A DNA stretch of 6,869 bases from Clostridiales bacterium. Its GTDB lineage: Bacteria; Bacillota; Clostridia; Saccharofermentanales; UBA5734. Location: positions 1-6,869 of the forward strand of contig DMJC01000050.1 in the NCBI GenBank assembly GCA_003451915.1. The letters run 5' to 3'. Positions 1-5,439 of the stretch are shown piece after piece. The notes below the pieces were generated by a model. It ran no database searches, was not told where the DNA came from, and was given only the letters and a program-made list of their open reading frames with translations. Made by a program: the position numbers and the translations under genes. The stretch's first letter is position 1; each line of letters starts with the position of its first letter.

Positions 1-492
1 CTGGGCTTCCGGCAAGGGATAAGTGCCCTGCGTTTCAACTGGATTCTGCGTGGCGATAACAAAAAACGGTTCTGAAAGCTTAAATGTTTCACCATCGATA
101 GAAACCTGCCGCTCTTCCATACATTCCAGCAGACTTGATTGCGTACGCGGTGTCGCCCGGTTGATTTCATCAGCCAGCAGAATATTCGTAAAAAGCGGTC
201 CTGCCCGAAAAACAAAATCGCCTGTCTTTTGCTGATAATAATGAATACCCGTCAAATCAGACGGCAGCAAATCAGGTGTAAATTGAATCCGCTTGAAACT
301 GATATCCAGCGAACGGGCCAGCGAACGAGCCAACATCGTCTTTCCGGTGCCCGGCACATCCTCCAGCAAAACATGGCCACCCGCCAGCAAGGCCGTCAAA
401 GCCAACTCGACTTGCATCGACTTGCCGACAATAACCCGTGCGATATTTTTTTGTATGGCTGAAGATAACTCCAAAATGCTGCTGATATCCAT
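1..492 (-). CDS. MoxR-family AAA+ ATPase, N-terminal 164 residues (runs off left edge)
   Basis: The reading frame is open from an ATG at 490-492 to the window edge and gives 164 residues, about half of a typical MoxR protein (about 310-330 aa). Walker A is EDVPGTGKT (residues 44-52), Walker B is LLADEINR (105-112), followed by the family signature [16 protein letters not shown] (112-127). The sensor-1 region is [11 protein letters not shown] (143-153), and the visible part ends in the MoxR hallmark YPLPEAQ. MoxR ATPases are cytoplasmic chaperone-like ATPases, usually encoded beside DUF58 and von Willebrand factor A proteins whose maturation they assist; such genes would lie to the left, outside the window. 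The start is supported by GGAGGG 8 nt upstream. No truncation is seen other than the window edge. The family call is secure; the partner is unknown. Confidence 0.95.
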   Translation of the reverse strand, partial: MDISSILELSSAIQKNIARVIVGKSMQVELALTALLAGGHVLLEDVPGTGKTMLARSLARSLDISFKRIQFTPDLLPSDLTGIHYYQQKTGDFVFRAGPLFTNILLADEINRATPRTQSSLLECMEERQVSIDGETFKLSEPFFVIATQNPVETQGTYPLPEAQ

Positions 493-567
493 TATTGTCG
501 CCCTCCGAATGAACTTCAACTATCATTTTAATTGAAATCAATATCGGATGAAAGCGTTTTGTGAACA

Positions 568-783
568 TTAGCGCAAAGATGACGCTTCGCTAAGATCGAT
601 TAATACAATTTCAGATCGGCTGCCGACACGGATCGGCGGACCCCAGGTGCCATAGCCGTCTGAGATGATGCTCATCATCCCGTCGATCCTGCGAAAAGGC
701 CTTGTCTGGTCAAAATGCCGACGGTTGAGAATGTTAAGCGGAAATAGCTGGCCGCCATCTGTAACATACAGCGCAGGAAAAGG
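568..783 (-). pseudogene. C-terminal remnant of a YkuE/YaeI-type metallophosphoesterase
   Basis: An open stretch of 71 codons ends at a TAA (568-570) and is closed upstream by an in-frame TGA at 784-786. The part from about residue 10 reads GGQLFPLN, then RRIDGMMSIISDGYGTWGPP and IRVGSRSEIVLIDL. This matches the end of membrane-associated calcineurin-like phosphoesterases, where GHTHGGQ-(L/I)FP is followed by a C-terminal (S/D)GYGTWGPPxRxGSRSEI block. The metal-binding GHTH residues that should precede GGQ are replaced by an unrelated VTD, and the N-terminal two thirds are absent in all frames up to about 930. No start codon with a ribosome binding site is visible. It lies 75 bp upstream of the moxR start on the same strand, so a complete ancestral gene may once have preceded moxR. 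I infer a deletion or rearrangement remnant. Homology is confident; exact pseudogene borders are not. Confidence 0.75.
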
Positions 784-916
784 TCACGCATATAATCACA
801 AAATATCGTTTTTACAGTCGTTTCAGACGCTAGATCATGTTTTTAAACTTCATATTTCTTCAGAATTTTTATTGGAATATTCACGAAACTGTAACATATT
901 TAAAACTGAAATGGTG

Positions 917-922
917 TATACT
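917..922 (+). promoter_or_regulatory. Putative -10 box for the structured RNA
   Basis: TATACT lies about 7 nt before the first predicted helix of the candidate RNA and follows an AT-rich stretch (795-916). No good -35 hexamer is found at 16-18 nt spacing (candidates such as acatat are poor), so activation by a factor or AT-rich UP-type contacts would be needed. This is one reason for the modest confidence. Confidence 0.4.
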
Positions 923-928
923 GAAACC

Positions 929-1324
929 AGATAGAGAACCGGAACAGCTTACTTTCAGCTACTTAGTGGCGGTGCCCACGCTAAAGAGCATCGACTCATT
1001 GACAACCTGTTGGTTCACAAAAGTAAAGTGCAACACAGTTTGGCCCTCCGGTCCAGAGCCGGAACAATGCGAAAGGAGTTATGCCAGAGTTCTATTGACA
1101 GAGAAGACCGAACAGAAGAAAACAGAATATTCCTGATCGATATATCTTATGTTGCCAGAACATGAGCAAACGCTGAAAGAAGTATAAGCTGCCGGAACCT
1201 GACCGATCTGAAGACAAACAAACAAAAACCCGATCCAGTCAGCCGGATTCCTGGTGAATCCATAATGCCAAAGCCCATTTAATGAAAGACGGACGTCCCT
1301 CGGAGACGCCCGTCTTCTTTTTTT
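929..1324 (+). ncRNA. Candidate structured non-coding RNA, about 395 nt, family not recognised
   Basis: No credible protein gene covers this stretch, yet it has the architecture of a stable RNA. A bulged long-range helix joins 939-959 to 1172-1195: CTTTCAGC (952-959) pairs perfectly with GCTGAAAG (1172-1179), CAGCTTA (945-951) with TAAGCTG (1185-1191), and CCGG (939-942) with CCGG (1192-1195). A further outer pairing, CAGAT (928-932) with ATCTG (1206-1210), starts almost at the predicted 5' end. Inside are TGTTG/CAC with GTG/CAACA (1008-1035), TCCGG/CCGGA (1047-1063) and an 8-bp hairpin with loop GCCAG (1146-1166). Outside are an unpaired A-rich linker (1211-1229), a 6-bp hairpin GGATTC/GAATCC with loop CTGGT (1245-1261), and the terminator. 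It lacks landmarks of RNase P RNA, tmRNA and SRP RNA, and I could not match it to 6S RNA. Expression and function are unproven. Confidence 0.55.
1286..1324 (+). terminator. Intrinsic terminator of the candidate RNA; may also serve the ABC operon
   Basis: AAGACGG (1286-1292) pairs with CCGTCTT (1310-1316), and CGTC (1294-1297) with GACG (1305-1308), with one A/C mismatch and a 7-nt apical loop. It is followed by C and seven T (1318-1324) on the plus strand. Read on the minus strand, the same hairpin lies directly after the ATPase stop codon and is followed by a short, weaker T-rich stretch, so it may be bidirectional. Confidence 0.9.
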
Positions 1325-1886
1325 AAAGATAAATAATCTTTTCAGTGAGTGATGCCAGGTCTTCCCGGTCATGGCTGACCAGAATGACCAGCCTCTGGCT
1401 GGCTTCATGGCGTATCAGCTCCAGCATGTCCGTTTTTAACAGATCGTCCATGCCTGTAAAAGGCTCGTCAAGGATCAGCAGGTCGCTTTTTCTGGCGAGT
1501 GCTCTGGCCAGAGCCAGGCGACGCTTCATGCCGCCACTGAGTTCGGCCGGATACAAGCTGGCATGGTCGGCCAGCTTGACTTTGGCCAGCCATAAGGCGG
1601 CTTCCTTACGATCATTCAGAATGAAGGCGATGTTGTCGAGCACCGTCAGCCAGGGCAGCAAGCGGTCTTCTTGGAAAACCATGCTGATCCTGTTGACGTT
1701 GAGGCCGCTGACCTGTCCGTCATCGGGATTTTCGAGGCCGGCGAGCAACCGCAGAAGTGTCGTCTTGCCGCATCCGGAAGGTCCGAATACTCCGACTATG
1801 CCTCGATCTGGCAGCACAAATGACAAGTTGCTCAGAACCTTTTGTTCGCCGAAATGCTTGCTGATGTTGACCAGTTGGATGCTCAC
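1323..1886 (-). CDS. ABC transporter ATP-binding protein (nitrate/sulfonate/taurine-type importer)
   Basis: This 187-aa nucleotide-binding protein powers import through the neighbouring permease at the cytoplasmic face. Walker A is GPSGCGKT (35-42), the Q-loop glutamine is Q72 in VFQEDRLLPW, the ABC signature is LSGGM (116-120), Walker B is LLILDE (136-141) with catalytic E141, and the switch histidine is H172 in VSHD. The phrase QEDRLLPWLTVLDN is typical of the SsuB/TauB/ThiZ subgroup. At 187 aa it lacks the extra C-terminal 50-70 residues of classical SsuB/TauB proteins but has every catalytic motif, so it is a compact form rather than a broken gene. The start is GTG at 1884-1886, overlapping the permease stop by 4 bp (GTGA), with AAGGAGG upstream. 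This indicates translational coupling. The stop codon lies within the T-run of the downstream terminator. Confidence 0.93.
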   Translation of the reverse strand: MSIQLVNISKHFGEQKVLSNLSFVLPDRGIVGVFGPSGCGKTTLLRLLAGLENPDDGQVSGLNVNRISMVFQEDRLLPWLTVLDNIAFILNDRKEAALWLAKVKLADHASLYPAELSGGMKRRLALARALARKSDLLILDEPFTGMDDLLKTDMLELIRHEASQRLVILVSHDREDLASLTEKIIYL

Positions 1887-2689
1887 GTCTCCCCGCCTCC
1901 TTTCTGGAGATTCTGTCGGCCATGGCGACGGAAGTATCCTTCAGTCCAGCGCAACAGTCTGACCACTAGCTTTTCCAAGACAAGGCTGAGGATGATGACG
2001 ACGATGGTAAAAGCCAGCAAATCGGGAGTTTCGAGGTAAATCTTGGCATTGAACAGCTCACTGCCGAGTGAGAGTTTGGGTGTGCTGAGGACTTCAGCAG
2101 CGATACCGGCTTTCCAGCCCAAACCCATGGCTGTGGTGGCTGCAGCGACGAAAAAGGGCGATATTGACGGGATGTAGATCAGACGGATCACCTGATTCTT
2201 GGGCAGAGCGAAAACCTGGGCCATTTCCAGCAATTGCGGATCAGTTTTACGGATTCCTTCGCTGACATTAGCCCAGATAACTGGCATGACCATCAAGAAG
2301 ACGATGAAAACAACGACACGACTGCTAGACATCCAGATCAAAGCCAGAATGATAAATGATGCAACCGGTGTAGCGCGGATCGCGCCGATCGCCGGCCGGA
2401 AAATGGCTTGCAGAAGTCTTGAACGGGTTGTGATTATAGCCAGAGCAGTACCGGCTGCCAAACCGAGCGCATAGCCTGCCAGGATGCGCAGCAACGACAT
2501 CAAGGCGGTCAGCCAGAACTTTCCCTGCAGGGCTAATTCTGCCAGGCGAACGGCAACTTGGGCAGGTGATGCCAGCAACAGATCGTGTCCGATCAGCCAA
2601 TAGGCAATTTGCCAGGCAGCCAGCCAGAAAACAATGGCTAAAAGCCATAACCAAGAACGGACTTTTTTCTGTTTACCGGCAACTGCCAT
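1883..2689 (-). CDS. ABC transporter permease (SsuC/TauC/ThiX-like)
   Basis: This 268-aa integral membrane protein of the BPD_transp_1 fold forms the translocation channel, probably as a homodimer. About six hydrophobic segments are visible: 13-33, 61-86, 108-120, 125-141, 178-200 and 223-245. The cytoplasmic coupling loop (EAA-type) is EMAQVFALPKNQVIRLIYIP (155-174). It is followed by the GLGWKAGIAAEVL stretch (189-201) shared by sulfonate, taurine, nitrate and pyrimidine importer permeases. ATG start at 2687-2689 with AGGAG 8 nt upstream. It follows the binding-protein gene by 16 bp and overlaps the ATPase gene by 4 bp, so the three form one operon. The family is clear; motifs do not reveal the substrate. 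Confidence 0.94.
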   Translation of the reverse strand: MAVAGKQKKVRSWLWLLAIVFWLAAWQIAYWLIGHDLLLASPAQVAVRLAELALQGKFWLTALMSLLRILAGYALGLAAGTALAIITTRSRLLQAIFRPAIGAIRATPVASFIILALIWMSSSRVVVFIVFLMVMPVIWANVSEGIRKTDPQLLEMAQVFALPKNQVIRLIYIPSISPFFVAAATTAMGLGWKAGIAAEVLSTPKLSLGSELFNAKIYLETPDLLAFTIVVIILSLVLEKLVVRLLRWTEGYFRRHGRQNLQKGGGET

Positions 2690-2705
2690 CCGTTAATCTC
2701 CTGAA

Positions 2706-3773
2706 TTACTTGACACTGCGCATCCAGTAAAAATTGTCATCAGGCAGTTTTCCGCCAACCGATTTGGGATTGGCAGCAAAGAGTATCTCAAAGAAGGGCT
2801 TGAGTGAATCTTTCATGGCTTCGCCTTCAACAAGCACAATATTGCATGTGGGAATGGCTTTGGCAGCCAGGCCGGCATCGGCCAGAATGCCATAAGCAGC
2901 TACGCGTTCACCAGCTTTGGTGGTATCACTGTTGACAAAGTCGACTGATCGGGCGTACTCATCGAGAAACATCGCCAGAGCATCCGGGTGCGCTGAGGCA
3001 AAGGACGCAGTGACCACCAGGCAGCCCATGCTCAGGCCGCTATTGTTGCCGGCGGCAGTCTGGACTTTATTCCACTCTTCTGTCAGGTCAAGAGCAATGC
3101 GGAATTCACTGTTTTTGCTGAGAACTGTTGTGACAAACGGTTCAGGCAGCATCACTAAATCGGCTTGCCCGGACAGGGCCAGCGTCGCCAGTTCGCTATG
3201 CTCACTTTTATACTCAACCGTCGCTGGCTGAGTCAGGTTGCCCTTTTGCAGAAGATCATTGAGCACATATTCTGGGACAGCGCCCTGGCCAGATGCGAGA
3301 ATTGTCTTACCTGCCAGGTCGCTCAAGGACTGAACGGTATTGCCCTTTTCCAGGATGTAAATCACGCCGAGCGTATTAACCGCCAGCATGAGAACCTCCT
3401 GATTGGTTTTCTGGTAGAGGACAGCAGCCAGGTTGGTCGGCAGAGCGGCGATGTCAGCCTGCCCGCTGATCAGCTTGGCTGTGATATCATCAGGAGCACC
3501 GGAAAGGCTGAATGTATAGTCATTCTGGGTCGTACCGGCTTCCTGGCTGTCCATCAGGCCGACCAGCCCGATTCCCGTCGGCCCTTTGAGCGCAGCTATG
3601 CGTACGGCAACACGCTCAGCAGGCTGGGTTGTTGTTGATTCAGGTGTTGTCGCTGCCGCAGTCGTGGCAGTGGTCGTAACCGGGGTTGAAACAGCCGGTG
3701 CGCAGGCTGCCAGCATAATGGACATAATCAGAAGCAGACCGAGTGCAGACAGGAATTTGAGTTTAGTGTTCAT
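2706..3773 (-). CDS. ABC transporter substrate-binding lipoprotein (NMT1/SsuA-like), substrate unknown
   Basis: The 355-aa product starts with a lipoprotein signal peptide. Lysines 4 and 6 precede a hydrophobic core, and the lipobox LAAC gives C24 as the lipidated residue, so it should be anchored outside the membrane. A Thr-rich linker (29-50) leads into a two-lobed periplasmic-binding fold. RIAALKGPTGIGLVGLM (58-74), LISGQADIAALPTNLAAVLY (101-120) and AGKTILASGQGAVPEYVL (154-171) resemble the NMT1/SsuA-like proteins frequent in Clostridia. The C-terminal lobe includes GEAMKDSLKPFFEILF (317-332). It is first in the operon with the permease and ATPase. The start is ATG at 3771-3773 with AGAAGG 7 nt upstream. 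Related systems import sulfonates, nitrate, riboflavin or thiamine pyrimidine; nothing here decides between them. Position downstream of znuA may be coincidental. Confidence 0.92.
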   Translation of the reverse strand: MNTKLKFLSALGLLLIMSIMLAACAPAVSTPVTTTATTAAATTPESTTTQPAERVAVRIAALKGPTGIGLVGLMDSQEAGTTQNDYTFSLSGAPDDITAKLISGQADIAALPTNLAAVLYQKTNQEVLMLAVNTLGVIYILEKGNTVQSLSDLAGKTILASGQGAVPEYVLNDLLQKGNLTQPATVEYKSEHSELATLALSGQADLVMLPEPFVTTVLSKNSEFRIALDLTEEWNKVQTAAGNNSGLSMGCLVVTASFASAHPDALAMFLDEYARSVDFVNSDTTKAGERVAAYGILADAGLAAKAIPTCNIVLVEGEAMKDSLKPFFEILFAANPKSVGGKLPDDNFYWMRSVK

Positions 3774-3798
3774 GGACTAACCTTCTTTCAGATCGATG

Positions 3799-3874
3799 GT
3801 AGATAGAACCGGCTTATCTACGTCTAGTTCTCATCTAAGATATTGCAGGGCATCAGGTTTGTCAGATACCCCTG
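3799..3874 (-). promoter_or_regulatory. Structured leader of the ABC-importer operon with competing hairpins
   Basis: The 133 bp between the znuA stop and the binding-protein start is folded-looking when read on the minus strand. A distal hairpin pairs CAGGGGTATC with GATGCCCTG (3874-3846; 9 bp, one bulged G, 10-nt loop). Nearer the gene, two pairings compete for the same bases: GTAGATA with TATCTAC (3821-3799, 7 bp), or AGATgAGAAC with GTTCTATCT (3836-3801, 9 bp with one bulge). No T-run follows, so it does not look like a terminator. It may be a translational or riboswitch-like control element, or the 7-bp repeat may be a DNA operator. I could not match it to the TPP or other common riboswitch consensuses I remember. 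Confidence 0.4.
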
Positions 3875-3906
3875 TTACAGTAAACCATATTTGCAGAAAA
3901 ATAAAC

Positions 3907-4815
3907 TCAGCCACCGAGAGCTTCCTGCAAAACAGCCAGGTTTTGACGCATTTTCTGCTCATAAGTTGCAGCATCAGCTGCGCCGGTCACAATCGGATCA
4001 AGCGTGTATATTTTTGCGCCGGTTTCAGCGGCAATGGTTTCAGCCACGCGGGTTGAATACTGCGGCTCAGCGAATAAAGCTGAAATCCCCTTTGATTTAA
4101 TCAGATCAATGGTTTCGGCCAATTCTGATGCGCTGGGTTCCGAACCCGGTTCACGTTCAATGACACCGGCGACTGTCAGGCCGTATTCCCGGGCCAGATA
4201 AGGAAAAGCTTCATGAAACGTGATAATATCCCAGTGCTTCAGGTCAGCCAGACCATTTCTGAAATCAGCATCCAGCGCCTCAAGACGGTTGATATATGCA
4301 ACTTCATTCGTCTGGTACTGGCTTTTGCGGGCAGGGTCAGCCTGCTGCAGGCCAGCGCTGATGTTGCGTACCTGCCGGATAGCCAGCGGCACTGACAGCC
4401 AGACATGCCCATTATTCTCATTACCGGCTGCCGGCAGCAATTCGATGCCCTGGCTGGCCTCGATTGTGATCATGTCGTTGCCAAGCTCAGCAAGCTGGTT
4501 AAGATAGCTCTCCATACCTGCACCATTAAAAATAAAAATATCGGCTTCTTCCAGCTTGACCATATCCCCCGGTAAAAGCGAGTAATCATGCAGACAGCCA
4601 ACATCCGGGGCGGCCAGGTTATTCAGGCTGATCCCGTCGATGCCGGCGGTCAGGTTGGCAGTAAAAATATAAATCGGCAGAAAAGACGTGATAATCTTCA
4701 GGTCAGAATCATTTAAATGGCTGGTTGAAACGCTCGTTGGTGCACAACCAGCTGTCAGAATAGCCATTAAAGTCAGTGCCAAGATCAGCACCATGGCTAA
4801 ATGTTTTTTGAACAT
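3907..4815 (-). CDS. znuA: Zinc/manganese ABC transporter substrate-binding lipoprotein (ZnuA-like)
   Basis: From the ATG at 4813-4815 the product is 302 aa. An in-frame TTG at 4828-4830 would add five residues but lies 5' of the GGGGG ribosome-binding stretch, so ATG is preferred. The signal peptide ends in lipobox LTAGC (C24 lipidated). Metal ligands of cluster A-I binding proteins are all visible: H76 in CLHDYSLLPGD, H137 in NGHVWLS, H201 in TFHEAFPYLAREYGL, and D273 in YTLDP. The loop before H137 is short (PAAGNENNG) and not His-rich, so it is not a classical E. coli-type ZnuA loop; zinc is favoured by the divergent Zur-like gene, but manganese cannot be excluded. The protein would deliver metal to an ABC-3 type permease. 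No znuB or znuC is in the window, and the importer genes downstream belong to a different family. Confidence 0.9.
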   Translation of the reverse strand: MFKKHLAMVLILALTLMAILTAGCAPTSVSTSHLNDSDLKIITSFLPIYIFTANLTAGIDGISLNNLAAPDVGCLHDYSLLPGDMVKLEEADIFIFNGAGMESYLNQLAELGNDMITIEASQGIELLPAAGNENNGHVWLSVPLAIRQVRNISAGLQQADPARKSQYQTNEVAYINRLEALDADFRNGLADLKHWDIITFHEAFPYLAREYGLTVAGVIEREPGSEPSASELAETIDLIKSKGISALFAEPQYSTRVAETIAAETGAKIYTLDPIVTGAADAATYEQKMRQNLAVLQEALGG

Positions 4816-4844
4816 GAATGACCCCCGCAAGCCTATTACATAAC

Positions 4845-4873
4845 TCTTTATTGATAGTCACTTGCATTAACAA
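4845..4873 (-). promoter_or_regulatory. Putative sigma-A promoter of znuA
   Basis: On the minus strand TTGTTA (4873-4868) is followed after 17 nt by TAAAGA (4850-4845), 30 nt upstream of the znuA ATG. The spacing is ideal but the -10 is imperfect. The -35 lies inside the palindrome at 4860-4875, where a repressor could block it. Confidence 0.45.
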
Positions 4874-4875
4874 GT
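4860..4875. promoter_or_regulatory. Palindrome overlapping the znuA -35 region
   Basis: ACTTG and CAAGT form perfect 5-bp arms around a 6-bp AT-rich centre. It overlaps the proposed znuA -35 hexamer. It does not resemble the palindrome at 4929-4955, so a common regulator is not evident. The short arms allow chance occurrence. Confidence 0.3.
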
Positions 4876-4894
4876 ATAAAGAAATGGCGGCAGC

Positions 4895-4923
4895 TTGTCA
4901 AATCACCCGGGCTGGCAGATAAT
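4895..4923 (+). promoter_or_regulatory. Sigma-A promoter of the Fur-family regulator gene
   Basis: TTGTCA (4895-4900), a 17-nt spacer and GATAAT (4918-4923) each match consensus at five of six positions. Transcription would start near 4930, about 42 nt before the GTG start codon. Confidence 0.7.
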
Positions 4924-4928
4924 AGGGT

Positions 4929-4955
4929 TGATGATTAAGCATAATTTTATCGTCA
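4929..4955. promoter_or_regulatory. Candidate Zur/Fur operator at the regulator's transcription start
   Basis: An imperfect 27-bp inverted repeat with half-sites TGATGATTAA and TTTTATCGTCA (about 8 of 10 outer positions symmetric) sits on the predicted start site and directly before the AGGAGG ribosome binding site. Fur-family operators are AT-rich inverted repeats with TGATAAT-like half-sites, and this fits loosely. Binding here would autorepress the regulator. Confidence 0.45.
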
Positions 4956-4971
4956 GGAGGTCTCCGGTCAC

Positions 4972-5370
4972 GTGAACAACCAGCGTCAGACCAAACAGAA
5001 AACAATTATTTTAGATACAATCCAATCAGCCGGAGAACCGCTGACTGCTGACCAGATTCTCAGCAAAGCCCGTCTGGTGATGCCTGCGATGGCGCTGACC
5101 ACGGTTTATCGCAATTTGGAGCTGCTGACGACTCAGCGGGTGATCACCCGCTTGATCTATCCTGATGGCATCACACGCTACAAGCAGGCCGAAGCACCTC
5201 ATCATCATCAGCTGATCTGCCTGGACTGTGCACGAAAAGTCAACATCAGCCAATGCCCGCTGGAGTGCCTGGCCCGGCAGATTGAAAGTGAGACCGGTTT
5301 TGAAATTGTTTCACACCAGCTTGATCTTTACGGATATTGCGACCGCTGTAAATCTAAGCATTCGAATTAG
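4972..5370 (+). CDS. Fur-family metalloregulator, probably zinc-responsive (Zur-like)
   Basis: This 132-aa DNA-binding repressor has a winged helix in residues 1-75; its recognition helix region is ALTTVYRNLELL (41-52). The dimerisation and metal domain begins with HHHQLICLDC (77-86). C83, C86, C123 and C126 form two CxxC pairs for the structural zinc, and H77, H79 and H115 are candidate sensing ligands. The QCPLECL stretch (94-100) adds C95 and C99; a CPLE motif here is, from memory, common in zinc-type Fur proteins of Clostridia. The start is GTG at 4972 with AGGAGGT 10 nt upstream. It is divergent from znuA across 156 bp, the classical arrangement for zinc uptake control. Fur (iron) or PerR (peroxide) remain possible by sequence alone; context favours Zur. 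Confidence 0.85.
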   Translation: MNNQRQTKQKTIILDTIQSAGEPLTADQILSKARLVMPAMALTTVYRNLELLTTQRVITRLIYPDGITRYKQAEAPHHHQLICLDCARKVNISQCPLECLARQIESETGFEIVSHQLDLYGYCDRCKSKHSN

Positions 5371-5381
5371 CCTAAAATAAA

Positions 5382-5413
5382 GGGGCCATCTCGTGATCGG
5401 CTGAGATGACCCC
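5382..5413. terminator. Bidirectional intrinsic terminator between convergent genes
   Basis: GGGG, one mismatch, then CATCTC (5382-5392) pairs with GAGATG, mismatch, CCCC (5403-5413) around a 10-nt loop. On the minus strand it is followed by TTTATTTTA, a reasonable tail for the zinc-ribbon genes. On the plus strand the tail is A-rich with T only further on, so termination of the regulator is less certain. Confidence 0.75.
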
Positions 5414-5439
5414 TGAAAATCGAATATTTTATATGAATA

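Noticed and set aside
531..542. Small palindrome ATTGAAATCAAT upstream of moxR
   Set aside because: Only 5-bp arms in AT-rich sequence and no convincing promoter hexamers around it; too weak to list.
999..1100. Two TTGACA hexamers (999-1004 and 1095-1100) as promoters inside the candidate RNA
   Set aside because: Neither is followed by an acceptable -10 box at 16-18 nt.
837..1136. Plus-strand open frame of 99 codons and other short frames across 665-1136
   Set aside because: No ribosome binding site, no recognisable protein features, low-complexity AT-rich start, and the stretch is better explained by RNA structure.
929..1324. tmRNA, RNase P RNA, SRP RNA or 6S RNA
   Set aside because: No tRNA-like 3' end with CCA, no GAGGAAAGTCC or ACAGAAA core, no SRP GGAAG/AGCAGCC loop, and no single long rod pairing the two ends as in 6S RNA.
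1345..1962. 205-codon plus-strand open frame
   Set aside because: Antisense shadow of the ATPase gene, which has all ABC motifs in its own frame; Ser/Arg-rich composition is typical of such shadows.
3165..3638. 157-codon plus-strand open frame
   Set aside because: Antisense to the substrate-binding protein, no ribosome binding site or domain.
3774..3906. TPP riboswitch before the importer operon
   Set aside because: The CTGAGA and ACCTGATCTGGATAATGCC-like core elements are absent; only an isolated ACCTGAT resemblance exists.
4816..4830. Upstream TTG start for znuA
   Set aside because: It would precede the ribosome binding site; the ATG at 4815 has correct spacing and begins a normal lipoprotein signal peptide.
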